A DNA stretch of 64,000 bases from contig CM074764.1 in the NCBI GenBank assembly GCA_037355855.1, forward strand, positions 1,364,001-1,428,000, read 5' to 3'. The stretch comes from Pseudo-nitzschia pungens. Taxonomy: Eukaryota > Bacillariophyta > Bacillariophyceae > Bacillariales > Bacillariaceae. The notes below the pieces were generated by a model. The model ran no database searches. It saw only the letters and a program-made list of their open reading frames with translations, and had not been told where the DNA came from. A program made the translations under genes and the position numbers. Numbering within the stretch: position 1 is the stretch's first letter; the number at the start of each line of letters is the position of its first letter. Below are positions 52,551-63,112 of this stretch, piece by piece.

Positions 52551-54703
52551 ATGTCGGAAATCACCCTCACCGGAGGCACCCTGGTCCCATCGTCGCCACC
52601 CAAGGATGGCTCTTTCGAAACGAAGTCCGGTGACGAGTGCCGGTCCTCGTGCTGCAGCGAGGGGATCGAACTGACGGCCAACACGGCCAACCACAGCCGC
52701 AATCCTCTCGCGGATATTGCCACCGCCAGCGACGACGAGATTGCCCGGACCCTGTTTACGCTGGTGCGCTTTGCACGATTCGAGGGCATCCCGCCCCTCC
52801 TGGCCACACTGACCGATACCGATCGGCCTCTGTCGGAAATCCTGACGCGATTCGACGAGGGCGGCCACACCCTCTTTCACTGGGCTTCCAAGCGCGTCGA
52901 AGACATTCGGTTTCTGCAGACGCTCGTCGACCACGCCAAGAGGCTCTCCCTGGACGACGTCCTGAACGTGGCTTCCAAGGACAACGTGGGGATGCGGCCC
53001 ATCCACTGGGCCTGCACCGAGGGAAGAATCCCCCACGTGGCGCTCCTCCTGAACAACGGAGCCCAGGTGGAGGCCCAGGACCACAGCGGGTGCACCCCGC
53101 TCTTGATCGCGGCCCAGTACGGGAGGGTGGAGGTCGTCGCCTACCTCCTCAAAAAGGGGGCCAACCTCCAGGCAGTCGACTCGAGTCGGGATACGGCCCT
53201 GCACTGGGCTGCCTACAAGGGCAGCAACGAGGTCTGCGGCCTGCTGACCTACTACAAGCAGCTCAGCTTTGCGACACAGGACGCCTACGGGCAGTCCCCC
53301 CTGCACCTGGCGGCGCTGCGGGGAAACACCTCGGTGGTCCGCTACATTTTGCAGCAGCTGAATCGCCCCGGCGCCAACCGGGCCGAGAAGGAGGTCCTCT
53401 TTGTCAAGGACAAGAACGGCCGAACACCCCTCGACCTGGCGATCCACAAGCAAAAGCGGAACGTCGAGTTTGTCCTCAAGGAGGCCATGGCTGCCGCCGA
53501 GGATCCCCGCGGGCACTTTTTCCGAAAGACCCTCTGGAACTCGGTCAGGGAGCTGGCATCCGTGCGAAGCTGGCAGTTCTGGTGCGGGATGGCACCCCAG
53601 ACGGACGAGATGGACACGCCGTCGCGGATTCCCTTTTACATTGCGGTGCTCCAGCTTGTCCTTCACTTCGGGGTGATGATATTGGTCATGGCTCCCTTTG
53701 GCAACGCCGGAGCCGGATTGCTGTGGGACAAGAGCGGGCTGTTGCTGATGAATTTTGTCTGGATGTTGCTCACGTGGTATTCGTACGCGAAAACGATCCG
53801 GACGCCTCCGGGCTTTCTGGACGAGTCCCACCCGGACATTGGCAAGTGGCGCAAGCTCTACGAGGAGACCCTCGAGTCGCTCGCCGAGAACGAAACAAAC
53901 CAGCCGCGGCTTCCATTTGTGAGTAGAGTATACCATCGTCACCATCGATGGCTGGGAACACGAAGCTGGTCAATGCTCGGATCGAGACAAGATTTCGCAC
54001 CGAATCCCATCGCCACGATTCGAGGACTCCTCGCTGTAGAATCATTCTCATTCGTTCTTTCTTTCTTTCTTTCGTTCTCTATTCTTTTTTTTTTTTTCTA
54101 AAATTATTTTGGTATCAACCAAACGTTCGACAGGAACTTTGCCACACGTGTCACATTGCTCGTCCCCATCGTTCCAAGCACTGCCGGGTCACCCGAAAAT
54201 GCGTGCTCTTATTCGATCACTTCTGCCCGTTTGTGGACAACACGGTCGGTCTCTACAACTATCATTACTTCTACCTGTTCCTGTTCTCGCTAACGATGGG
54301 CCTGCTGTTCTTCGGTTTCACCCTTGCCACTTATGCATCTCGGTACCGATCCGTGCACGGGTCCTTCCCCTGGCTGGTCATAGCATTCGGGACCGAGTTC
54401 ATGCTCTGTCTGATCCCGGTCGGCACGCTCTTTACCTACCACACGCAGCTGACCCTCAAAAACCTGTCGACGAACGAGCACTTGAACATGATGCGCTACA
54501 AGTACCTATTTCCGGTTGTTTCCGGCCGGAGGATCTACCGGAATCCGTGGGACAAGGGCTTTGTGGGGAACTTTTTGGTCAAACTCAACCCCTCGCGGGA
54601 CTGCTACGAAATTCCGTCCGACTTTGAGTCGCTCATCAACGCCGATGCCCCCATGCCGTCGTCTTCCCGATGCTGTTCCAACAGGAAATGCGAGACCGTA
54701 TAG
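52551..54703 (+). CDS. Ankyrin-repeat DHHC-type protein S-acyltransferase (DHFC variant)
   Basis: Exons 52551-53918 and 54134-54703 around a 215-nt intron (CCATTT|GTGAGT ... CGACAG|GAACTT) that has a long T tract; 645 residues. About six ankyrin repeats span residues 100-300 (GHTLFHWASKR, MRPIHWACTEGR, CTPLLIAAQYGR, DTALHWAAYKG, QSPLHLAALRG, RTPLDLAIHK). Two membrane segments follow (IPFYIAVLQLVLHFGVMILV and LLLMNFVWMLLTWY), then the cysteine-rich catalytic domain in exon 2 (ELCHTCHIARPHRSKHCR ... FDHFCPFVDNTVG) and two more membrane segments. This is the Akr1/HIP14 layout; such enzymes palmitoylate proteins at the Golgi or plasma membrane. DHHC is DHFC here, and two structural cysteines are Thr (CRVTRKC, NTVG). 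Yeast Akr1 works with DHYC, so activity is plausible. The C-terminus is Cys-rich (SSRCCSNRKCETV). Confidence 0.9.
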
Positions 54704-57592
54704 TTACTGCGGAGGGACATTGAATCAATGAATGAATCGAATTCATCGCCACACATGGGATATTCAAAATTTGTAGATTGGGCTTCACTGCCGGGATAGT
54801 GCGACGGGCCGGAACGATCGCAAACGCAGTATGCACCGCTGCGCATTAAGTATTGTAGTACATCTCCGTTATACCCTGCATTCGAAAGCGAATTCTGTCT
54901 GGATTTCGTGTGGGAAGCTTTTCTTTTGGCGTCGTTTTTTTCTTTTGACAACGCCTCATCGCATCAATTTCGATCGGTGATGCAAATGCCGTGTCCTTCT
55001 TCGATGCTGAACACACTTGTAACAGTGTGCAAGATGCCCTCAGTTTGGATCAGGCCCTTCAGTTGTCGGCCCTTGCAATCGGATGATATTGTTGGAGGAC
55101 GGTACCTATCTTCTTCTATTCATGAAAGAGACACATCAAACTTATTGGGCAAAATTCTTTCTTTTGTTTGCAAACAGCACTGGCGTAGACAAACAAGTTG
55201 TACTGAGAGTGCCCACTTGTTATGGTTTCCTCCCATTATTTGTTTGCCACAATTTTGCAGGCTCTTGCTTTAAAAGTTTGGTGAAATCAAAAAATGTGGT
55301 ACAACCTCTTGTTCAATGGCAAAATCAGATTTAGTGCACAAGTATCTATCAACACCCCTTCAACCTCGTGTGTTTTTAATGCAGATGCATATGTGTACTA
55401 TTGCACCAACCCAGCACCTTCAAGCAAAGCAGGCTATCACTTTGCTAGTTTGTCCTTTTGCTTTTTGGTGTAAAGACGCAAAACTTGGCAGAAAATAATA
55501 AGAAATCTACATCACCTCTACTGTACGTTGTGGGCACAGGCAAAGCTGCTAGAATTTTGCAGACAGGATGGTTGCAAATTGTGTATTCAAAACCAAATAT
55601 TTAGACCAAAACAAACCTTGAAATGTCTTCATTGTAACAACACGTGTCATATTGGCTGTACAAATCTGTAAGTTATAAGGCTACGTTCAACAGAGGCTGA
55701 AGAAAAATTAGCAATGTATCTCAACCCAGCAAGAGTGGCAGGAAAGTTCAAGTTCTCACAAGATGATCTTGTTTCCTTCTTGTTGTATTTTATAATGTAG
55801 AATATGTGGGTGAAACAAAAGCAAATAGCATCACACACAGGCAAAGAAGCCACAAAAAAAGTCACAGACCAGTCACCCAAACATTGCTCTCTTTCTCGAG
55901 TTGCTTCTTGCTTCCATCAACCTACTACTAGTTCAAAATCTAAACCACCAAGGTCACACCAGCAAGCTTGGGTGCATATTCCTTGCAGATTGTTCTCTCT
56001 TCTTCTTGCATACCACCACCAATAAATAATTGTGGTTATCATGAGCGAATAATAATGCACAGAAGAAACAACAACAAAACTCCTTAAATCTCAATCAACC
56101 ATTTTGAATCCCTGCCCCAATTCTACATTGTTTCTTTGCTCTGGCACTCGGTCGAGCCATTAGAAGAGTAAACAACCAGAGTTCTTATTTTTGGGGTGTT
56201 TGGTTATGGATTTGTATGAGCCATTCCCGAAAACACAATACATGTGAGAAATCACGATCCATACGGTACTCGTAGTAAGGTTTAGGATTTAGAACACGTA
56301 GAAAAATCAACCACCAAACGAAGATCAGGATGTCCTGAAGTCCCCGACTGCACAAAATTGAAGTTGTGGAGGGGATAGCTGATAAGAATTACAATACCGT
56401 ACGGTACCGGTAGGTGAGATTACCAGGTATCTTACATACCGTTTGGATACTCGAAGTACCGGTTAAGTTTTACAGTACCTAGTTTTTCCATATTTCCGTT
56501 GGTTATGACCAGTGAAGACTGTTAAAAGTCATGGTAGAGACCTTCCGTCTCCGTTTTCGACACCTCTGTTCTTTCCAAGATCACTCTTCATGACATCATA
56601 TTGGGTCTTTTGCTGTCACTCTGAGTATCCTTGGGGCAATTAGCCAATCGTACCGGTAGCAGGATTTGCGATGCTTGTTGTATGTTTTACTTCAGTACAA
56701 AGAATGAACTATCATTCGTTTTCTCTCTCGCGAAGTCATTATTTCCGGTTGGCGCGCGCATGCCCATTGAATCAATCCGAAGAACATCGTCTCTGGGAAC
56801 GAAAATTGATTGAAAGAAAGGTTATGAGCCCTCATCCAAGCAGTTCACCAACGCACGTTAAAAACTTCTAGTTCTTCTTTCGGGTCTCCGGGTGTCAAGG
56901 AATTCCGATTTGGTTCACCGTATTACCGTAGAATGAGTAAGTTAGTCACCTTAAAGTCTCGTTGCGATAATAACTAGTGGATGTACAATGTCTTCCAATA
57001 CGCATTCTTCCATACGGAAGATCTTCTTTGTCTCCCCGTCTCTTTTACGTTGAAGCTAAAATTCTTTTAGATGCTCTTTGGCCGAGCTTTGCCGTCTCGC
57101 TGTGTCGTGATTTGCGTTCTTGAAGAAAAGATAGCTGCATGGAAATAAAATCAATCAATCAGCTCAGGTTATCCATCAGTGGAACACTTACCATCATCCT
57201 AATAACCGACCGTAACTCCACCAAGGCCTCATTGGTCCTTACTACGGTACATACTAGTACGTACGACTGATAATCCGCATCAACAATCAACACCATCATC
57301 GCTGTTTCTACTACTAAGCGGCATTACAACGCAACAAGAACTTGTATCGAAAGCAAGCTGTTTGTTACCAAGACCGTTGCTTAGGAGGAGTGCATCAGTC
57401 ACTGGAGACTTGGACGTGTGAGCTTAGATCAGGCGTCCACCGATTCCATATCGTATTTCCCGCTAGACCAGACCAGGCCAGACCGACCCGAAAGACGCAG
57501 CGAAAGGTACATCCTTCCGGACATTCCCAGTTGCATCAGCATTAGCATTATTATTTCAATTTTCATTTTCATTCGCAAACATCACATCAAAT
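54704..57592. other. Long intergenic region with transposon relics
   Basis: About 2.9 kb without a convincing intact gene. 54704-54900 is host-like. 54950-56040 is CpG-poor, with broken frames and one transposase-like cysteine-rich stretch (55474-55671). 56270-56480 is dense in GTACGGTACCGGTAGG and TACCGTTTGG words and includes a MITE-related fragment (56373-56390). 57240-57590 probably holds the promoter and leader of the aureochrome gene. Confidence 0.5.
55474..55671 (+). pseudogene. Relic of a transposase-like cysteine-rich C-terminus
   Basis: A 65-codon open stretch contains C-x4-C-x2-C and then C-x2-C-x3-CH-x2-C (FCRQDGCKLCIQ ... LKCLHCNNTCHIGC). This spacing resembles the C-terminal zinc-binding region of PiggyBac-type transposases. 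Flanking frames are broken by stops and shifts, so if it was a transposase it is dead. Family assignment is tentative. Confidence 0.35.
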
Positions 57593-59236
57593 ATGAACAA
57601 TCAGCAGCAGCAGGCGCAAGCCCCTCTGTTTACGACGAATCTATCGGCGACTACCCAGGCCGCCGTCGCCCAGCGCGGGACTCCCTCCACGCTGAATCTG
57701 GATGACATTTTCGGAGACGTTATGTTCACTCCCGACGGAGACACGGTCTTTCTCAGCGAAGAACAGGAAGCCCTCGGTTCGGGAGAACAGCACGTCACGA
57801 CGCACGCCAGCAAGATCATCCATGAACAGCAGCAGCCCCAGGCAATCCCCGTCCAGAACGGGGGAGGCTTTTACACCACCCAGCTCCACGATGCCAGCAA
57901 GCCCGCGCGGGCCATGGGAACCATGGTAGCCGGTGTGACCAAAACAACTGCGCCTGTTCCGTACAAGGAGGCTCCACAACAACGGCATCATCTCCAGTAC
58001 GCCATGACCAAGAAGAAGTCATCGAGGTCCAGCGAGCGGAAGATGAGCGAACAACAAAAGAACGAACGCCGGTAAGTCTCGCAGCGCAACCCGGCCATGT
58101 TCCACCCGAATCAAACGAGACCAGACCAGACGAGACAACTGATCGAATGTGTCGAAAAACAGCGGTGTGATCCACAGTCGGTTGGTGTTGCTGTCTTTGG
58201 AAGAATAGGGTGTTGTGATCTTTGCTTTGCTGCGTACGATCTTTGCGTTTTTCCTACTGTATGTATGGTTATTTTTTGCGTCTAATCTTATTGCTCCGTT
58301 TCAAATTCAATTCGTCAATGATGGGAACAAACTCAATGGGCACTTCTCTATATCTATTAATGTTGATCCAATGCCCCTGAAACACACGCAAACCCACCCC
58401 ACCCATTTCCATTTCCAATCCACAGAGAACGAAATCGCGAACACGCCAAACGAAGTCGAATCCGAAAGAAGTTTTTGCTGGAATCCCTGCAACAAAGCGT
58501 GGCCATGCTCAAGGAAGAAAACGACAAGCTCCGGGAGTCCATTCGCCAGCACGTTGGGGACGAACAAGCCGAAAAGCTCCTGGAACAAAAGATGGACGGT
58601 TCCAACGGAGACATGCGACTTACCACCTCGTCCCAGGGTGCCGCCAACAAGGTCCTGGACGATCCCGACTTTTCCTTCATCAAGGCCCTACAGACGGCCC
58701 AGCAAAACTTTGTGGTCACGGACCCGTCCCTCCCGGACAACCCCATCGTTTACGCCTCCCAGGGCTTTTTGAATCTCACCGGATACTCCCTGGACCAGAT
58801 CCTTGGGCGCAACTGCCGGTTTTTGCAGGGGCCCGAAACGGACCCCAAGGCCGTCGAGCGCATCCGGAACGCCATCGAACAGGGGACCGACCTCAGCGTG
58901 TGTCTCCTCAACTACCGCGTCGACGGGTCGACGTTTTGGAACCAATTTTTCATTGCCGCCCTCCGAGACGCCGCAGGAAACATTACCAACTTTGTCGGTG
59001 TCCAGTGCAAGGTCAGTGATACGTACGCCGCATCCGTTATCAAGGAACAGCAAAAGGAAGAAGAAGAACAGGCCCAGGCCCAGCAGGAGGCCGCTGCAGC
59101 CGCGGCGGTGGCCCAACAACACCAACAACCACCAATGATGGACACACAACAGCACCCTCCACCGCAACCGATTCCCCAGCAGCAACAACCGGTACAATCC
59201 ATGCAACACGACGCTGCCCCACAGATGCAACAATAA
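57593..59236 (+). CDS. AUREO: Aureochrome: bZIP-LOV blue-light-responsive transcription factor
   Basis: Exons 57593-58071 and 58426-59236 with a 354-nt intron (GAACGCCG|GTAAGT ... CCACAG|AGAACG) that splits the basic region; 429 residues. N-terminus Gln-rich with an acidic patch (LNLDDIFGDVMF). The bZIP reads ERRRERNREHAKRSRIRKK, then a leucine zipper (FLLESLQQSVAMLKEENDKL). The LOV domain (about residues 245-355) has QQNFVVTDPSLPDNPIVYAS, the photoactive-cysteine motif GRNCRFLQGPETD, and FWNQFFIAALRD. The C-terminus is a Gln/Pro/Met-rich tail from (CAA/CAG)n codons. Blue light forms a flavin-cysteinyl adduct that changes dimerisation and DNA binding; the family binds TGACGT-type sites. All LOV chromophore residues I can see are intact, so it should be photoactive. 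Subtype (1a, 1b, 1c or 2) is not decided here. Confidence 0.95.
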
Positions 59237-60940
59237 AAAGGAACCTTCCGGCGGGCGGATGGACCTCTCGTCCGAACCGGATGGCTGGAAAGGGTACCGT
59301 AGCTTGCCATTGTATCGCATAGCATCGCATGCGGTTGCTTTTTGCGAACGCATTGTGCATGGTACCAACCAACCAACCAACCAATGAAAAGTCATTTTAA
59401 ATGTAATTACTAGCAAATCATCCACCGACAATCTCACGGAATCATTCACCAACAACCGGGGCTAACAAAATAAATCATCAAAACAAATCTCAACTGAAAT
59501 GAAATGAAATCAAAAGGCACTCATTTTCGTCGGTCAGACAACACAAAATTGCACAACACGCACAGCTACAATCACACACCAATTCCGAGACCGGCAAGAG
59601 AGTGAAGAAGTATACTTTTTCGGTATTATAATACGAAGTATTTATTTATTTATTTTTCGTAGATTGAGTTGGTGAATCCATCCATCACGAACACAAACGC
59701 GCAACAATACAAGATTAAACTACAACCACAACCACCACACACGACAAAGACGGGACCGACCCAGATAACCTCCGAGGAAAAGTAACTAGTCATTACTATT
59801 TAATGTACAAACGATAAGGATGGAAGTAATTGTAGTTCTGTATTGCGAAGGTGCAGATTAGATTGAACGATTGGACGATACTAAAGTTCTGTGCGGTAGT
59901 ACGATAGTAACTACCCTCTGCCGGCGACTCCATGCGTTGTATTGGATGCGGGGAGATACCGCGATAGTATCATGCAGTATTTAAGATCTTATCATGATTA
60001 CGTACCTCCTAAAACACAAAAAAATACGAAGTAAATAATACTTCGTAAGAGATTAATAATAATGGCGGTAAGTGTTGTTTCTAGTTTCTACGGCACATGT
60101 AAGGCTTACCGTATCTTACGTGTATTTCCTCAAAAACACTTTCCAAGGAAATGGTGGTTCTGTGTACGTAAGTTACTTGTTGTAATGTGGTAAATTATCG
60201 GGCTATCACCCTAACTGCCACCCCTTCATCTTGCAAGACGTCCGTAGTACGCTTTCAATCCATACTCGTCTGATTATTATTTTCAACCGACAAGAGCTCA
60301 CGAAACAGAGTGATGCGATGTAAGAATTACTACGTACTGGTATTTGTTACTAGCTGTAGCTTGCGAAAATCTTACCGTAGTAGTACTGTACAGTATGTTA
60401 CTACCAACTACCAAGTCGCAAGTGGTACCCGTAATTAGTAATTACCCTTTACTCGTACTGGTAGATACATACGCTAATCCTACTATTCGTGTGATCTACG
60501 GCCTGGGGCCAAAGCTATGAGCATGACCTGATAGCACATCGGACGGTTGAGTGCCTGTCATAGGTTTGCGCGACTCAGAAACTTTTTTTGAATTCAAAAA
60601 GGATAAAATTCTTTCCGGTTCGAAAATCTGTTTCGTTGCACATCGCACGGTGAAGTCACGTAATTCCATTACGAGCTACGGTAAGGTTTAACCCTTCTGT
60701 TGGAAATACCAGCACGAACGGAGCGAACGCGCAATCACAGAAACACTTTTGAGACTTCACGGTATCACTAAACCATAAGGTTAACTTACCGTATGAGTGA
60801 TTCATTCTTCACGGTTGAAACACTGCAACATCATTCCTGGCACTCACTTGGCACTCACGTTGACCATAAAGCGTGTCAAAATATTTTCATTTACTCGATT
60901 CACTCCTTACCGTAAACATCGTAGAATCGGCACAAATACA
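59237..60940. other. Intergenic region rich in TACCGTA/TACGAAGTA words
   Basis: About 1.7 kb. It includes an (AACC)n tract (59364-59382), an inverted repeat TACGAAGTA/TACTTCGTA (60027-60049), and many GTAAGGTT, TTACCGTA and GTACTGGTA words from 59900 to 60790. The reading frame entering the next gene is open from 60797, but I take the first ATG with good context (60941) as the start. Confidence 0.5.
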
Positions 60941-63112
60941 ATGCCGGGCAAACGAAAGGCGGACGAAATGGCTGCTTCGGACAAGACGGAGAAGCCCTCC
61001 AAAGCAGCAAGGCTGAAGTTGGCTCGGGAGAGAGCCGCACAATATGCAAAGCGCGACAAGGAATTGCACGACAAGGTAAAGGCCAAAAACTCTTCAACCG
61101 CAGCCGCCTCGAAAACAACAACGTCGAGCGCCACGGCAACGAAACCTGCAAGCAAGGCGCTATCGAATGCAGAACGCAAGCGACTCGCCAGGGAAAAGGC
61201 GAAGGAATTCGCGGCCAGAGACATGGCCACATTGGAATCGAAAAATAAGTCTTCTGCCGCTGCAATCGAGCCAAAAAAACAACAGAAAGCGAAAGAAACA
61301 AAGAAGCCAAGAAAATCTTCCGCCAAGCTTCAAAAGCCAGCAGCACCAGCATCATCTCCCGTTGCTGCTTCACCGAATCCAACGATACCTATGGCCCCTG
61401 CCCCAGTCTATCGTGCACCAGAACAGCAAGGAGTCTTGCCCTCTGACGTGCCGATGGGAGTCCCGGAAGAAACACAAGGGGAAGTTCGGGAGGACTACAA
61501 CCTGCACCAGCAGATGCTACAGATGCGAGAAGAGCAAATGCGTATCCAGCAGATGCAAGCACTTGCTCGGCGACAACAGCAACAACAACAGCAGGAGCAG
61601 CACCGACAAGAAGCTATGCGACAGTTGATGCTACAGCGTCAGCAACAACTACAGCTTAATCAGCCCGCCAACCTCTCGAACCTTGGACACAGCGTGACCA
61701 TCCCACGACAGAAACAGGTCTCTAATCATCCTGTCGAAAGAATGGAATCCCCGTTAGAAACTGTAGCTCCTCAAGTCGCCACCGAAAAAATTGGTTTACA
61801 GCCTTTGTCATCTGCTAGCGTGCCCGTCAAAAAAGAAACTAGCAATGGCGAGGAAATTTTCCCCCCACCTACTGAACCATTGACGCAAGCACAAGTAAGC
61901 GAGATGGTCTTGTTAAACGCACGAAAAGATACGGAAAAGAACTATTCTTCCTCCGAACAAGAAGACTATCAAGAAGAAAAAAATGATGAGGAAGGCACGG
62001 ACACATCGCAAGTCATAATTCCAGAGACTGTTCACAGCGCCGTTGAAACCGAGAAGGACCCAGACCCTATTGGTAGTGTCGTTGAGAGCCATATCTTTCC
62101 CCAGGCATTGAAACAAACAAGGGGTTGGCTGCAAGTATCGGCAGCAATCATCGTGGCCATCGGTGCCATTGTTTCTATTCATGTGTTCCCTGAACTATTC
62201 ACTATCAAATTGCTGTCTTCGGACAACGATTTGATCGGCTCAACCCTTTGCTTCTTCAATATCGAGTCCGAAGTTGACGGCATTTGTTCGGATGATAGCA
62301 ATGCTGCTGCCTGTCCAGTAGGTGCCTTGTGTAAAGGTGGTAAACTTATTGGCTGCGAAAACACGTTTCAAGATGTATCAGACAACGGAGATGAGTGCGT
62401 GTGGGCAGAAGAATATCTTCCAATGAAAATCGCCATTACGGATCAGCTCGTGAGCCATACCTCCCAAATTTGTGACCGGTCTTCGAAACCAAGATTCAAA
62501 TACGCCATGCTGCAAGCAGGGAATGCAGCAATTCCAGAGGAAGAAACTCTAGACTTAATTGAAGCATTGATTGATGATGGATTCATTGTCGACGACAAGG
62601 ATGGCTTGTATTTAGGACTACCCGAAGGTTTCGATGTGCGCTTGCCCATACACTGTACTCTTGGAAATATAGGGCAATGGGTGCTAGAAAAGGTTGGTTT
62701 GCTCATTTTGTGTCTATTTGGCTCTGTTTGCAGCTTCGTCTGGGGTTATAAAAAGCTTTCATTGATTATTGCGACTCTCATTTTCTGTGGCCAAAAGTAT
62801 CGGAGGCATGTTGCCTCAAAAGTGAGGCGCCAAGAGGACATCAAACGCACACGTGCATTGACATATAAAACTCTCGAAGATTCTCCTGGAGTGGAACATT
62901 GGACTATTCACATCCGGGACGAAATTGCTGCGGCGCTTTATCCGGACTCCAAAAACCTTCGACTCGAATTGCAAAAGCGTGTCTGGCCAAAGATCGTGGA
63001 CGATGTGAAACGGGATACCCGCATCAGAAAATTTCAAAAAGTCAACGAAGATGGAAAGGTCTGGGATAAGTGGCAATGGACTGCGGTAACCAAAACACCC
63101 AGCCAATCTTGA
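60941..63112 (+). CDS. MAN1/Src1-type inner nuclear membrane protein
   Basis: Intron-free, 723 residues from the ATG at 60941 (ACAATGCCG); an upstream in-frame ATG at 60797 is possible but its leader looks noncoding. The N-terminus is basic with two similar helices (AARLKLARERAAQYAKRDKE and ERKRLAREKAKEFAARDM), then low-complexity Ala/Pro/Gln regions with poly-Gln near residue 210. Membrane segment 1 is about 397-420 (VSAAIIVAIGAIVSIHVF). A lumenal cysteine-rich module follows (CSDDSNAAACPVGALCKGGKLIGC), as in MAN1. A second hydrophobic region lies at about 582-620, and then a winged-helix Man1-Src1 C-terminal domain (VEHWTIHIRDEIAAALYP, RVWPKIVDDVKRD, KVWDKWQW). In yeast (Heh1/Heh2) and animals such proteins tether chromatin and survey nuclear pores. 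I see no LEM motif; the paired basic helices occupy its place. Confidence 0.85.
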   Translation: MPGKRKADEMAASDKTEKPSKAARLKLARERAAQYAKRDKELHDKVKAKNSSTAAASKTTTSSATATKPASKALSNAERKRLAREKAKEFAARDMATLESKNKSSAAAIEPKKQQKAKETKKPRKSSAKLQKPAAPASSPVAASPNPTIPMAPAPVYRAPEQQGVLPSDVPMGVPEETQGEVREDYNLHQQMLQMREEQMRIQQMQALARRQQQQQQQEQHRQEAMRQLMLQRQQQLQLNQPANLSNLGHSVTIPRQKQVSNHPVERMESPLETVAPQVATEKIGLQPLSSASVPVKKETSNGEEIFPPPTEPLTQAQVSEMVLLNARKDTEKNYSSSEQEDYQEEKNDEEGTDTSQVIIPETVHSAVETEKDPDPIGSVVESHIFPQALKQTRGWLQVSAAIIVAIGAIVSIHVFPELFTIKLLSSDNDLIGSTLCFFNIESEVDGICSDDSNAAACPVGALCKGGKLIGCENTFQDVSDNGDECVWAEEYLPMKIAITDQLVSHTSQICDRSSKPRFKYAMLQAGNAAIPEEETLDLIEALIDDGFIVDDKDGLYLGLPEGFDVRLPIHCTLGNIGQWVLEKVGLLILCLFGSVCSFVWGYKKLSLIIATLIFCGQKYRRHVASKVRRQEDIKRTRALTYKTLEDSPGVEHWTIHIRDEIAAALYPDSKNLRLELQKRVWPKIVDDVKRDTRIRKFQKVNEDGKVWDKWQWTAVTKTPSQS

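Noticed and set aside
52458..53945. 495-codon minus-strand frame opposite the ankyrin acyltransferase
   Set aside because: Antisense shadow of GC-rich ankyrin codons; no domain, and the plus strand is clearly the gene.
60540..60575. Possible tRNA-like or RNA-gene segments in intergenic DNA
   Set aside because: I could not fold any segment into a cloverleaf with T-loop and anticodon; no RNA gene is supported.
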